The notes under the pieces are model-generated. The model was not told the origin of the DNA and did not search any database. It saw only the letters and a program-made list of their open reading frames with translations. A stretch of DNA of 64,000 nt from Clostridium sp. (GTDB lineage Bacteria; Bacillota_I; Bacilli_A; Acholeplasmatales; Anaeroplasmataceae): contig CP091735.1 of NCBI GenBank assembly GCA_022010015.1, forward strand, positions 1,240,001 through 1,304,000. The letters run 5' to 3'. Shown piece by piece: positions 31,891-43,248 of the stretch (the stretch's first letter is position 1; every line of letters starts with the position of its first letter). The position numbers and the translations under genes are program-made.

Positions 31891-34037
31891 ATGAACAAAA
31901 TAGTTATTATTAAAAAGGATGGTACAAGAGAGGACTTTAATCCTGAAAAGATAAAGGTTGCTGTTTCAAAATCAGCAAGTAGAGTGTTAGTTAAATTTAG
32001 TGAAGATGACTTAAATAAAATTATTAATATCGTTTGTAAGGCAATTGATGATCAAAAATTAACTGAGGTTAATATTCCACAAATGCATAATTTAGTTGAG
32101 GGTGCTTTGGAGGTTAGTTATCCTGCTGTAGCTAAAAGTTATCGTGATTATAGAAATTATAAACAGGATTTCGTACATATGCTTGATGAGGTTTATCAAA
32201 AGAGTCAAGCTATTATGTATATAGGCGATAAGGAAAATTCTAATACTGATAGTGCTTTGGTTTCAACAAAACGTAGCTTAATTTTTAATCAATTAAATAA
32301 GGAATTATATAAAAAGTTCTTTTTAAATGTAGAAGAGCTTCAGGCTATTAATGATGGTTATATTTATATTCATGATATGTCAGCTAGAAGAGATACAATG
32401 AATTGCTGTTTGTTCGATGTTGCTAGTGTTTTACACGGTGGCTTTGAAATGGGAAATTTATGGTATAATGAGCCTAAAACATTGGATGTTGCTTTTGATG
32501 TTATTGGTGATATCGTGCTTGCTACTGCAGCACAGCAATATGGTGGCTTTACAGTTCCTTCAATTGATTTAATATTAGATGAATATGCTGAAAAATCATA
32601 TGAGGCTTATTATGAAAAATATATTTCTCTTGGTCTTACAAGAGCTAGGGCTAGTGAAACAGCATATGAGGATGTTCGCCATGATTTTTAGACAAGGCTT
32701 CCAAGGCTTAGAATATAAATTTAATACGATTGGTTCTTCAAGAGGTGATTATCCATTCATTACAATTTCTCTTGGAACAGGAACTACTAGATTTGCAAAA
32801 AAATGGCAACCTTAGAATGCTTAAGAGTAAGAAGAGGTGGCGAGGGTAAGCCAGGATTTAAAAAGACCAGTTTTATTCCCTAAAATTGTTTTTCTTATAT
32901 GATGAAAATCTTCATGGTCCTGGTTGTGTGAATGAGGATTTATTTGAAGAAGGAGTTTTATGCTCATCTAAAACAATGTATCCTGATTGGTTAAGTCTAA
33001 CAGGAGATGGCTATGTTGCTTCTATTTATAAAAAAATATGGTAAGATTGTTTCACCAATGGGCTGTCGTGCTTTTTTTATCTCCTTGGTTTGAGCGTGGA
33101 GGTATGGAGCCTGCTGATGAAAAATGATGAGCCTATTTTTTTGTGGGAAGATTTAATATAGGTGCTGTGAGTCTACATTTACCAATGATTTTAGCTAAGG
33201 CACGTCAAGAATCAAAAGGATTTTTTTATGAGGTTTTTGGATTATTATTTAAATTTAATTAGAAAGCTTCATATAAGAAACATATGCTTATCTTGGAGAA
33301 ATGCGTGCTTCAACTAATCCACTTGCTTATTGTGAGGGTGGCTTTTACGGTGGTCATTTAAAGCCATCTGATAAAATTAAGCCAATATTAAAGAGCGCAA
33401 CTGCTTCATTTGGCATAACTGCTTTAAATGAATTACAGGAATTATATAATGGTAAGAGTATTTCTGAGGATGGAGAATTTGCTTTAGAGGTTATGCGTCA
33501 TATCAATCAAAAGGTTGATGAATTTAAGCATGAGGATGGCTTCTTATATGCAATATATGGTACTCCAGCTGAAAATTTATGCGGCTTACAGGTTAAACAA
33601 TTTAGAAAAAAATATGGTGTTATTGAAAATGTATCTGATAGACCATATGTTTCTAATTCATTCCATTGTCATGTAGCTGATGACATTACCCCAATAAAGA
33701 AACAAGATGCTGAAGGAAGATTTTTGGAATTTATGTAATGGTGGTAAAATTCAATATGTTAAGTATCCCATTGATTATAATATTGGTGCTTTAAAAAAAC
33801 ATTGATTCATCGTGCTATGAAGAAGGGCTTTTATGAGGGAGTTAATTTATCATTAGCTTATTGCGAGGATTGTGGTCATCAGGAGCTTGCAATGGATGTA
33901 TGTCCAGTATGTGGTAGTAGAAATTTAACAAAAAAATAGAAAGAATGAATGGCTATTTATCATATTCTCGTGTTAATGGTGATACTAGATTAAATGATGC
34001 AAAAATGGCAGAAATTGCAGATAGGAAGAGTATGTAA
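31891..34037 (+). CDS. nrdD: Anaerobic (class III) ribonucleoside-triphosphate reductase
   Basis: About 710 residues. N-terminal ATP-cone (VIIKKDGTREDFNPEKIKVA), then the NrdD catalytic barrel: YIHDMSARRDTMNCCLFD, QQYGGFTVPSIDL, RGGGEGKPGF-like block, NEDLFEEGVLCSSKTMYPDW. Near the end the zinc site CEDCG and CPVCGS, then RMNGYLSYSRVNG, the glycyl-radical loop region. It makes deoxynucleotides without oxygen. ATG behind GGGTGG. Breaks at 32690, 32800, 32880, 33028, 33072, 33120, 33137, 33225, 33725, 33797 and 33935. Stop overlaps nrdG (TAATG). Confidence 0.95.
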
Positions 34038-34527
34038 TGAGATACCACAATATAACAAAGGATGATATGCTAAATGGCTATGGTATTAGAGTAGTTTTAT
34101 GGGTTGCAGGCTGTGGTCATCATTGTCCAGAATGCCAAAATCCTATTACTCATGATCCAAATGGAGGAATACCATTTGATGAGGCTGCTAAGGATGAATT
34201 ATTTAAAGAGCTAGATAAGGATTACATAGATGGTATTACCTTTAGTGGTGGTGATCCTCTTCACCCTTTAAATATAGGAGAAATTGGTCAGCTTATTAAA
34301 GAAATATCTGTTTTGTATCCTAATAAAAACTAAATGGCTTTATACTGGCTATACCTATGAATCAATTAAAGATTTAGATTTTATTCCCCTTTTAGATGTA
34401 CTTTGTGATGGAAGATTTGAAATTGATAAATTTGATCCACAATTACATTGGGTTGGAAGTAGTAATCAAAGAGTTATTGATATAAAGAAAAACATTAGAA
34501 AAAAAGGAGAAGTCGTTATTTTTTTAA
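34037..34527 (+). CDS. nrdG: Anaerobic ribonucleotide reductase activating protein
   Basis: About 165 residues, radical-SAM enzyme that puts the glycyl radical on NrdD. The cluster motif is CGHHCPECQN (CxxxCxxC), followed by TFSGGDPLHP. Breaks near 34330. With one T removed from the T7 at 34519-34525, it stops at TAA 34525-34527 (GEVVIF-stop). With two removed, the frame runs straight into dut. See the finding on a possible fusion. Confidence 0.9.
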
Positions 34528-34529
34528 CG

Positions 34530-35030
34530 ATGGTTCGGTTGAATGCAAAAAGATAGCTGAATTTGATTTTGTAAGTATAAATGAATTTAAGAAGGCTTGT
34601 GATGATGAGCGTGTTTACGCAAGCCTTAAATTACCAAAAAGAGCAACTAAGGGTAGTGCAGGCTATGATTTTTATGCTCCATTCGATTTTAGCCTTAAGT
34701 CAGGTGAAACTATAAAAATTCCGACAGGTATAAGAGCCAAGATGAATGATGATTATGTTTTTAATGATATTTCCAAGATCATCACTTGGCTTTTAAATAT
34801 CGCCTGCAGCTTAATAATACAGTAGGAATTATTGATAGTGATTATTATTATTCTGATAATGAAGGTCATATCTTTATTAAGGTTACAAATGATTCAAATG
34901 AAGGTAAAACTGTAGAAATTAAGGCTGGCGAGGCTTTTTGCTCAAGGAATTTTTCCTTCAATTTGGTATAACTATTGATGATGATACAACAGCCGTTCGT
35001 AATGGTGGCTTTGGTAGTACAAATAAATAA
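34530..35030 (+). CDS. dut: dUTP diphosphatase
   Basis: About 165 residues. Trimeric dUTPase motifs: AGYDFYAP (motif 1), FPRSSLGFK (motif 2), NTVGIIDSDYYY (motif 3), EIKAGEAFAQGIF (motif 4) and RNGGFGST (motif 5). It hydrolyses dUTP to dUMP and keeps uracil out of DNA, a sensible partner for nrdDG. The N-terminal extension (KKIAEFDFVSINEFKKA) is typical of a Bacillota subgroup. The start is unclear: the ATG 34530 frame needs A5 at 34553 to be A6. Breaks at 34757 and 34940. Confidence 0.9.
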
Positions 35031-35036
35031 TTTTGT

Positions 35037-35060
35037 CCTGGATTAATCCAGGATTTTTTT
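35037..35060 (+). terminator. Terminator after the nrdDG-dut operon
   Basis: CCTGGAT-TA-ATCCAGG perfect hairpin followed by A and T7. Confidence 0.9.
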
Positions 35061-35159
35061 GGTTAATTATGGCATAAAATTTCACATTGATTTCACATTT
35101 AATACATAATAAAGATAATGTTTTTTATTATAATTAAGTTGTATTCTGGAGGTAATAAA

Positions 35160-36281
35160 ATGAAATTTAAAAAGGATTCTTAGTTTTTTTATGCTTACCT
35201 ATTTTTGATTATGAGTTTTGCTTCTTGTGGAAAAAAAACAAATAATAGTAATAAAAGTGTTACAACAAATGGTGAAAATATTGTTCAACAGGTAAATGTT
35301 AATTTTAATACTGTTACACCTGATATTAAACCAACAACTATGGAGGAAGCTATTAATTTAGTATCTAATAGTGTTGTTACAATTGAAGCTTCATTAAGTG
35401 ATGGAACCTCAGCAGGTGCTGGTGTTTTAGTTGGCTACACTGATACTGATTCTTATATAATGACATGTCATCATGTTATTGCTGATGCTACATCATTAAA
35501 TGTTATTTTAAATGATGGAAAAAGAATATAGTGCCTCTTTAGTTGGTGGAGATTATAAGACAGATATTGCGGTAATATCTATTAATGAGGTTGGCCTTAC
35601 ATATGCAACAATGGCTGAGGCATCATCTACACCTTCACTTGGAAGTAGCGTGTTTGCTATAGGTAACCCACTTGGAACTCTTGGTGGTTCTGTAACGAGT
35701 GGTATTATTAGTTCAACATCACGTGAAATTACTACTCAAGATGGCACAACAATGAATTTGATGCAAACTGATGCTGCAATTAACTCAGGTAATAGTGGTG
35801 GTGGATTATTTAATACTAATGGTGAATTGATTGGTATTGTTAATGCAAAATATTCAGCTACAGGAGTTGAAGGCCTTGGCTTTGCTATTCCTATGAGTAC
35901 AGCAATTCCTATCTCTAGCGAATTAATTACTAAAGGCTATATTGAGGGTAGATATAATCTTGGTATAACTATAACAAATAGTGGCTTCTTTTTCTTATAT
36001 TTCAGCAGTTGATAAAAAAATGGCTGCGCTTATAATAAGCTAAAAGTTAATGATGTTATATCTAGCATTAAAAATCATTCATGCTGATGGAAGTGAATCA
36101 GAAGAATTAAATATTTCATTTGGTACATCAACATCTGAAATTTATTATTTTTATTAATTCTACAAAGTGCAGTTTAGGAGACACATTCTCTTTTGAAATT
36201 CAAAGAGGAAGATATAATTCAACATCTACCCAAGTAATTAATGTCCTTCTTACTCAATATAAATATACTATGGCAGACTAG
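35160..36281 (+). CDS. HtrA/DegP-like trypsin family lipoprotein
   Basis: About 370 residues behind TGGAGG. Lipobox MSFASC, then a serine protease domain with His in TCHHVIA, Asp in KTDIAVI and Ser in GNSGGGLF, preceded by NLMQTDAAIN. The C-terminal part (after 36000; KLKVNDVISSIKIIHADG) looks like a PDZ domain. It is expected to be anchored outside the membrane and to remove misfolded exported proteins. Breaks at 35182, 35195, 35525, 36000, 36012 and 36150. Confidence 0.88.
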
Positions 36282-36303
36282 CAATTGCTAGTTTGCTTTT
36301 TTT
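36273..36303 (+). terminator. Terminator after the HtrA-like gene
   Basis: GCAGACTAGC-AATT-GCTAGTTTGC stem (one mismatch) then T7; it overlaps the stop codon. Confidence 0.85.
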
Positions 36304-36338
36304 CTTATGATATGTTATACTTGAAAAAGGTGATTGTA

Positions 36339-37001
36339 ATGATTAAAAAAATATTTTTTTCGATTTTAATGTCACAATTATTAATGATGTTGATTTGTGT
36401 TTAGATCTTTTTAAATCAAACTTTAATTAAACAAAATAAGAAAATCTTAAATAAAGATGAATATAAACATATTTTTTTAAATTTCCAATTAAGCAATATT
36501 ATTTAGATGCTGGTGTTGATTTTTAATAATGAAAGCTATGAAGAATTATCTAATTGGTTTATAAATGAATATCAGCCAAAAGTCGTTTTTATTGTGGACT
36601 TTATCCTGATTCTATCAAAACATTTGATTATTTAAAGGAAAAAGGGTTATCATCTTTTTTTATATTGTCGGCATCGGAAGTTAATAATTTAAAAGGAACA
36701 AACAAATGTTTATGGTATTACTAAATATTTTGATGCAATTTTTAGGAATAGATAATATTTTTTTGCAGCCTCAAAGGTTGATATTGCTAAGGATTATATT
36801 AAAAAAATAATAATCTTAATCCTAATGAGACGATTTTTTTATAGGCGATACTCTTCATGATGTGTTGGTCGCTAAATCAATTAATGCGACTCCTATACTT
36901 GTTGATTGTGGACATCAATCAAGGGATATTTTAGATTCGGCAAATGTAAAAAAATATTACATTCAATTGCAGATTTGAAAGAGGTTTTAGAAAATGATTA
37001 A
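36339..37001 (+). CDS. HAD-family hydrolase
   Basis: About 215 residues behind AAAGGTG. Motif I appears as FFDFNVTIIND (nucleophile Asp; the second Asp is Asn as in the DFNGT-type HADs). Motif II Ser is in FILSASEVNN, motif IV in FIGDTLHDVLVAK. The plan is that of phosphoglycolate-phosphatase-like enzymes; the substrate is not predictable. Its last codons overlap the start of the next gene (ATGATTAA), suggesting translational coupling with the sugar-acting protein downstream. Breaks at many runs. Confidence 0.8.
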
Positions 37002-38978
37002 GTTTTTTTATAATATTGATTTTGCTGATTTTCCTATTGGTGAATTACCATATGATAAGGAATGTAGTGCAATAGGTGAATACAACTATGTTGAAAAAAT
37101 AGGATATATGGGTGATTTCTATGATCCGATTTCTAATCATCAATGGCGTAGTCAGGGAGGATCATGGCTAATAACATCAGATGGAGAAAAGCATTTTTTA
37201 GAACAAAATCGTGGTGATTATAGCAAAGGAGCCTTTGCTAATGTTTATAGCGCTTTAGTACTAAAAAAATATTATTTATGCTAATCCCTCAATCGAATTT
37301 AATATTCGTTTATTTGATTTAAATAAATATTGTGGTATTGGCTTTTGTTAACAAACATCAAGAGATTATTATGCAATTTTTTTAAATGGTGAAGAGATAG
37401 CTCTTGTTAGAAGATATGAGGAAGATATTAAGGTTTTTAATTAGTAAGAAAATAAAAAAATTTCTGACCTAAAAACCTATAATATCAAAAATTGAAACTG
37501 AAAATGATATCATCAAAGTATACCTTGATAATGAATTACAGTTTGAGTATAAAATTGAGTAAATATTTGGACGTATTGGCTTTATTGCAAAGGGAGCATG
37601 CAGATATAGTGACTTAAAAAAATATATGCATCATGTGAAGAATATTTAAAAGCATGAAGATAGATTAGAGGCTATTAGTAATAATCTTATTGAAAAAAGA
37701 AAAAAATATCCTAGGCTAAAATGCATAAAAAATTGATTTAAAAAAATTTTTGGTTCAGCAAGACAACTAAGGATTGGTCGCTTTAATGATGGAAAAGTCT
37801 TTTTTATCCTATGTCAGCATCAAAAAAAGAATTATGAGGGATTCGTTTGCAAGATTATCTTCAATAACTGCATTTGATATTGACGGCAATATTTTGTGGC
37901 AAAAGGGAGAACCAAATAATTCGTTTGATAGTACAGCAATAAGCTGTGATTTGCCTATTCAAATTGCTGATGTTAATAATGATGGTAACCTAGAGGTTAT
38001 CTATGCTATGGATTTTTATGATTTATATTGTTGATGCTAGAAATGGTAATATTATTAAATCAATGCCTACACCAGTTGTAGGTAATGATCCTTTAGTAGG
38101 AGAATATCCCTTTAATCGTTTGAATGTTGATGCCATTAGAGTTGCTGATTTTAGCGGCTTAGGTTATAAAAGTGATTTTATAATTAAAGATAGATATAAA
38201 AAAATGTTTGGGCATACAACAAAGAATTCGAATTACTATGGCGCTATAATCATAAAAAAATACTGGACACTTTCCTTATATTTTTTTGATTATGATAATG
38301 ATGGATGCGATGAAATGTTTGTTGGCTATGATTTAATTGATCATGATGGAAAAATGTTATTTTCTTTGCCAATGAATAGTGACCACACTGATGAAATAAT
38401 ATATACTAAATTAGCTAAGGAAGAGGAAGAAAAATTTATTTTAGCTTCCGGTAATGAAGGCTTTAATATTTTTAATAAGGATGGAAGCCTTTATAAGCAT
38501 AATGAAATAGGTCATGCTCAAAGAATAAGTACTGCTTGCTATGAAAGAAATTCTAATGAACTAAAAATTGCGGTTACAACGTTTTGGGGTAGCGAAGGTA
38601 TTGTTTTAATGTATGATCGCTTCGGTAATCTTCATAAAAAGATAGAGCAAATGAGCAATGGAAATATTATTTCTCCTGTAGCCTACGATGGTGTTAATGA
38701 ACTTTGTCTTTTAAATGCTTCACCTGATGGTGGACTTGTGGATTATGATTTAGACAAGGTTGTTTTATTTCCAAATGATGGTCATCCTACTCTTGCATGT
38801 GAGGTATATGATATTGATAATGATGGTGTTGATGAAATAATTACTTTCGATCAAAATAAAATGTGGATATATAAAGCCGAAAGCTTTAAGAGTGGAAATA
38901 GCTATCAAAAAGTACCCAGATACAGGGTTCTCTAATTACAGAGGCGAATATTTAATGAAAATATCTAATAAGAAATAA
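36994..38978 (+). CDS. VCBS/FG-GAP beta-propeller protein, rhamnogalacturonan-lyase-like
   Basis: About 655 residues. The N-terminal 200 residues form a beta-sandwich-like region (GGSWLITSDGEKHFLEQNRG). The rest is a propeller with calcium-type repeats: IADVNNDGNLEVIYAMD, DYDNDGCDEMFVGYDLIDHDG and YDIDNDGVDEIITFDQ. This arrangement is that of family PL11 rhamnogalacturonan lyases, which act on the branched part of pectin. I see no signal peptide, so it may act in the cytosol on imported oligosaccharides. Breaks at 37262, 37345, 37430-37760, 38025, 38198, 38265 and 38910. Confidence 0.65.
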
Positions 38979-39051
38979 TTTTTTTCTTGTAAAATAGAGT
39001 TTTTTTATTTTATAATTAGAATAACGTTTTTAGTGAAAGGAATAAATATGT

Positions 39052-39568
39052 ATGAAAAGAATAAGTAAAATAATTTCTGTAGTTGTCTTAACTTTTGTTT
39101 TTTGTTTGACACTTGCAGGATGTAGTGTATATCATGATTATAAGGACAATCTTCCCTATCACAATGTTTATGAAAAAATTAAACTTGATAAGCTTGTAAA
39201 AGTGTTGGATGAAGAGAAAAACAATGATACTAAGGATGAGGTAACATATGTTGTGTATGCTTCAAATAAGGAAACAGCATCAACAACAGCGATTACTGTT
39301 TTTAAATGAACAAGCAAAAGCAATATGGTATTGATAAAATTTATTATTTGGATTGTGCTAAATATTATAAAAAATCAAGTGGTAGAAAAAAATGTTCAAG
39401 ATAAATTAGGTATGAAGGATGCTTCAGTTTGTCCTACGATATTAGTTTATATTGATGGTCAATTAAAGGTTGACTGGTCAAAAAAACATCTATAAAGGAT
39501 AAATATGATAGCAACTATACAAAGCTATGTTATGAAATTTTTTTGCAAATGTCGATAAATTAAAGTAA
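39052..39568 (+). CDS. Small lipoprotein with thioredoxin-like fold
   Basis: About 170 residues; signal and lipobox LTLAGC. The soluble part has YVVYASNKETASTTAI, IDKIYYLDCAKYY and CPTILVYIDGQL, the strand-helix plan of thioredoxin-like proteins with the cis-Pro loop (CPT) but no CxxC site. So it is unlikely to be an active oxidoreductase. Breaks at 39302, 39388, 39480 and 39540. Confidence 0.65.
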
Positions 39569-39592
39569 AAAAAGAGCTTAGGCTCTTTTTTT
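39569..39592 (+). terminator. Terminator after the lipoprotein gene
   Basis: AAAAAGAGC-TTAG-GCTCTTTTTTT, starting at the stop codon. Confidence 0.85.
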
Positions 39593-39799
39593 CCTTTTGG
39601 AAGCTTATAGATTGCCACTAGTAAAATAAAAAAAGTACTAATGTAAGAACAATTTCATCCTCCATGGCATCACCACTAATAGTATATGTAAATATTATGG
39701 ATAATGTTCCATTGATGTAAAAGGCTTTCATAATTAAGTAAAGGTTTTCATTAAAAAAATAATACTTGTAATTTAAAAAAAATAGAGTAAAATATAACC
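39593..39799. other. Intergenic stretch without a supported gene
   Basis: A minus-strand frame (39618-39815) encodes a hydrophobic peptide but lacks a ribosome site and family features. The end of the stretch holds a possible promoter: TTGTAA 39766-39771 and TAAAAT 39788-39793, 16 bp apart. Confidence 0.4.
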
Positions 39800-39905
39800 T
39801 GTAAGTTAAATTCAAAACTTTTATAAATATTTAACTTATATTTAATACCTTTTTCTTTTTCTTTTTTTCAAATTGCTAATTCTAGTTGTCGAATTAGCTT
39901 TTTTT
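39800..39905 (+). ncRNA. Candidate small RNA of about 105 nt
   Basis: Between the promoter above and a strong terminator, with no ORF. AAGTTAAAT (39803-39811) and ATTTAACTT (39829-39837) form a 9-bp hairpin; a pyrimidine-rich single-stranded stretch follows (39845-39868), then the terminator GCTAATTC-loop-GAATTAGC (39875-39898) with T7. The terminator has no other gene to serve: the preceding one already has its own. Confidence 0.45.
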
Positions 39906-39942
39906 GTGTATAAAAAAATTAATTTTTTTAATAATTAGTTTG

Positions 39943-39973
39943 TTGTAAAATAAATATTTTTTTAAGTTATAAT
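39943..39973 (+). promoter_or_regulatory. Sigma-A promoter of the DUF1508 gene
   Basis: TTGTAA (39943-39948) and TATAAT (39968-39973), 19 bp apart as written, with T7 in the spacer. Reading T5 gives 17 bp. Confidence 0.65.
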
Positions 39974-40013
39974 ATAAATATGTGATGACTTGAATTGAAA
40001 GGTGGCAAAAATT

Positions 40014-41497
40014 ATGTTTTTAGGTTTAGCAACAGTTGATAAGGTATTTTTTTCCATATTAATTGGCGCAGTTGTATTAGTTTTAATTTTATTTTGTGTT
40101 TCAAAGGTTATTGGTATTAAGAAAGGTCAAAAGCCTTCAGATGCTTTGACACATAAGGATAATAAAACAGTTGATGAGGCAATCGAAGAGATTGTAGATG
40201 ATAATGCTAAAGAAGAAGCTTTAGAAGAGTCTAAAAGAAATTCAAAAGTAGAAGAATCTACTACTGAAGAAAAGATAGAAGAGCCTGCTGTTGAAGAAAA
40301 GGTAGAAGAGCCTGCTGTTGAAGAGAAGGCTGAAGAGTCTGCTGTTGAAGAAAAGGTAGAAGAGCCTGCTGTTGAAGAAAAGGCTGAAGAGCCTGCTGTT
40401 GAAGAAAAGGTAGAAGAGCCTGCTGTTGAAGAAAAGGTAGAAGAGCCTGCTGTTGAAGAAAAGGCTGAAGAACCTGCTGTTGAAGAAAAGGCTGAAGAAC
40501 CTGCTGTTGAAGAAAAGGCTGAAGATCCTGCCGTTGAAGAAAAGGTAGAAGAGCCTGCTGTTGAGGAGAAGGCTGAAGAACCAGTTGAGGAAAATATGAA
40601 AGAAAAAAGTGAAGAACCCGTTAAAAAGGGAAGAACATATAATGGTAAATATGAGGTTTTTCCCAGAAGATAAATTTTATAAGTATCAATTAAAGGCTTC
40701 AAATGGTGAAATCTTATTTATAAGTGAGTTGTATACTACTCATGATGGTGCGTTAAAATCAATTGAAGCAGTTAGAAGAAATGTTGAAACTGGTACAATT
40801 CGTATTATTAAAGATAAGCGTGATATGTATAAGTTTAAATTAGTTGCTCGTAATCATCGTACACTTGTAATTGGTGCAAATTATACTACAGAAAAAGCAG
40901 CAATAAGTGCTTCTGAATCATTCAAGAGATTTGCCGTTACAGCTGAACCAGTTGATGTTGATATGGTTGTTGCTGAGGTTATGGACCCAACTATGACATT
41001 AATTGAAACACCTACGAATATTGAAAATAAACTTAATGGTAAATATACAATTAGCCAAGATAGTAATAATGAATTTATTTGGGAATTACGTGCATCTAAT
41101 GGTGAGATTTTAGTATCAACTGAAGGCTATACTACTCGTAATGGTGCTTTAGCTGGAATTCAAAACTTTAAGGATAATATCTCAACTGGTAAATTCTATT
41201 GCTCAAAGGATAAACGTGGAACATATCAATTTAAATTATATTCAAAAAAATTGGTAGAGTTTGTGCACTTGGTGAATCATATGATACTAAAACTCGTGTA
41301 ATTTCAGCTGTTTCATCAGTTCTAGCTTTCTATAGCGAAGCTACAATTGCTACTGATGATAATGCAACTGATGCTGCAGCTTCTACTAAGAAGACTACAA
41401 CAAAGAAGACTGATGGCGATGCTTCAAAAAAGACGACTGCTAAAAAAACAACTAAAAGCAGCTCCTAAAAAGACCACAACTAAAAAAATCAGAGTAA
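40014..41497 (+). CDS. Membrane-anchored DUF1508 (YegP-like) repeat protein
   Basis: About 490 residues. An N-terminal membrane helix (ILIGAVVLVLILFCVSKVIG) is followed by a long acidic tandem repeat (KVEEPAVEE type), then at least two DUF1508 units (KYQLKASNGEILFISELYTT..., FIWELRASNGEILVSTEGYTT...), each with the SNGE and Y-T-T-x-x-G-A-L blocks, and a Lys/Thr/Ala-rich basic tail. Joining needs T5 at 40656 as T4, 41240 (A7) and 41452. ATG 40014 with AAAGGTGG before it is preferred to GTG 40002. DUF1508 is of unknown function, named in YegP. The anchor and charged linkers suggest a cytosolic scaffold at the membrane. Confidence 0.75.
40275..40583 (+). repeat. 27-bp tandem repeat in the DUF1508 gene
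   Basis: About eleven copies of a 27-bp unit coding for K-V/A-E-E-P-A-V-E-E. Copies differ mostly at the V/A codon. The unit has no long homopolymer, so it keeps frame, and copy number may vary between strains. Confidence 0.95.
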
Positions 41498-41510
41498 ATT
41501 TTTTTAAGTA

Positions 41511-41550
41511 AAGGTAACTGATGAACTTTGTTCAAAAGTTACCTTTTTTT
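41511..41550 (+). terminator. Terminator after the DUF1508 gene
   Basis: AAGGTAACT and AAGTTACCT pair around a 17-nt loop, then T7. Confidence 0.8.
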
Positions 41551-41599
41551 AGTGCTTTTTGACATTTTTTTGCATATTTTTTTAATGGTGAATAAAAAA

Positions 41600-43216
41600 A
41601 TGTGTGGAATATATGGCTATGTTGGATGCAAAAAAAATACATCCTATTTGCTGGAACAATTAGAAAAATTAGAATATAGAGGCTATGATTCTTGTGGTGT
41701 TTGTTATGGCGATGATAATAAAATAGCAATTTATAAGTGTGTTGGTAATACTAATTGCCTAAGAAAATACGTTCCTGTTCAAGAATATACATTTGCAATA
41801 GGACATACAAGATGGGCAACCCATGGAACAATAAATAAAAATTAATGCTCATCCTCATATTTATAAGAATTATATTATTGTTCATAATGGAATCATTAGT
41901 AATTATTTAAAGCTAAAATCAGATAATAATATAATCGATACATATAGTGAAACTGATACAGAAGTGGTTGCTCATTTATTAGATAAATATAGTATAGAAG
42001 AACTTTTTTTAATATTTTTAGAGGGTAATTACGCTATTTTTATTTATAAATAAGAATGAGCCTAACAAAAATTTATTTTTATGTGTAATAAATGTTCACT
42101 TTTAATATGTAAGTATGAAAATAATTGTTATATATCATCTGATAAGCTTGCCTTTCCAGGAGGTGAGGCTTTAAGTCTAACTGATGGAAGCTATGGATAT
42201 TGTGATAATGAAAAAAATCATTATCATAAAAATATTTATGGGAAGATAAAAATGATTCCTATTTTTAAAGTTGAAAAGAATATTTATGCTAAAAGAGATA
42301 AAACAAATCTACTATATGAAATATATGAACAGCCATTAGTAATAGAAAAAATATTAAACAATGTATTTAATTCAAGCCTAAGAAAAAAAATTAAAGAAAG
42401 TAAAAAAATCTATTTTATTGGTTGTGGTTCATCTTATTATGCAGCTATGTATTTAGCATATATTTATAATGAAATATTTAAAATTGAATCATATGCTTTT
42501 TATTGGAAGTGAATTATATAATAGAAATGATAAGGCTGTGCTTTATATTTTTATAAGTCAATCGGGAGAGACGGCTGATTTAATAAAAGCGTATATTGAC
42601 GGGATGAATGCTATTTTATTAACAAATGTTATTAATTCTACGCTTGCAAGAAAAATTAAAGATGTTTGTTATATTAATGCCTATCCTGAATTATCAGTAG
42701 CTTCAACAAAGGCTTTTATGGCAACTATTATTACGGGAATTGCAATTATTGATGAAGAAAAGATAATGAATATTAATGAGATTAAAAGAGCAGTTTTAAA
42801 TCAGCTTAAAGAAGCCACTAAAATTAAAGAGACTGCAGCTCAAATTTTTAAAGTATAAAAAGAATCTTTTAATTTTAGGAACAAAGAGCCTATATCCGTT
42901 AGCATTAGAAGGAGCATTAAAAATAAGGGAGATATCATATCTTGATTCGATGGGACTTGCAAGTGGTGAATTAAAGCATGGTACAATAGCACTTATTGAT
43001 CATAACGCATTTTGTATAACTGTTGATGAAATTGTTACAAAGGAATTGATTAGTAGAAATGCTTTAGTAATTAAACCTGATCTGTTTGGCAAGGGAATTG
43101 CAGCAGATATGAGTTATCTTGTCTTTGTCCAGCTTCTTGCCAATTATTTAGGTGAAGCATTAAATAGAAATGTTGATCAGCCTAGAAATCTGGCTAAAAG
43201 TGTAACTGTTGAATAA
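41600..43216 (+). CDS. glmS: Glutamine-fructose-6-phosphate aminotransferase
   Basis: About 535 residues, somewhat shorter than the usual 600. MCGIYGYVG supplies the Cys1 nucleophile of the glutaminase domain; [22 protein letters not shown] and VHNGII follow. The two SIS domains show [39 protein letters not shown] and the C-terminal AKSVTVE. It makes glucosamine-6-phosphate for the cell wall. Only about 50 bp separate the upstream terminator from the start, so no glmS ribozyme can fit there. Breaks at 41838, 42010, 42050, 42505 and 42857. Confidence 0.93.
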
Positions 43217-43229
43217 AAAAAGTCATACA
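43215..43229. terminator. Left half of a split bidirectional terminator
   Basis: AAAAAAAGTCATACA follows the glmS stop. It pairs with the sequence at 47359-47372 near the spo0A stop. The two halves would form one convergent terminator if the intervening element were removed. Confidence 0.6.
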
Positions 43230-43233
43230 AAAG

Positions 43234-43248
43234 CGCAGTTTCCATAGG
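43234..43248 (+). repeat. Left terminal inverted repeat
   Basis: CGCAGTTTCCATAGG, exact inverse of 47340-47354. Confidence 0.85.

Noticed and set aside
39618..39815. Minus-strand hydrophobic ORF
   Set aside because: No ribosome site, low-complexity AT-rich codons, and it overlaps the candidate sRNA promoter.
40275..40583. CRISPR array
   Set aside because: The 27-bp units are directly adjacent without spacers and encode a protein repeat.
40127..40702. Minus-strand ORF of 191 codons made of Ser/Thr/Ala repeats
   Set aside because: Mirror of the 27-bp tandem repeat of the DUF1508 gene.
41498..41599. glmS ribozyme
   Set aside because: The gap holds a terminator of the upstream gene and is too short for the ribozyme.
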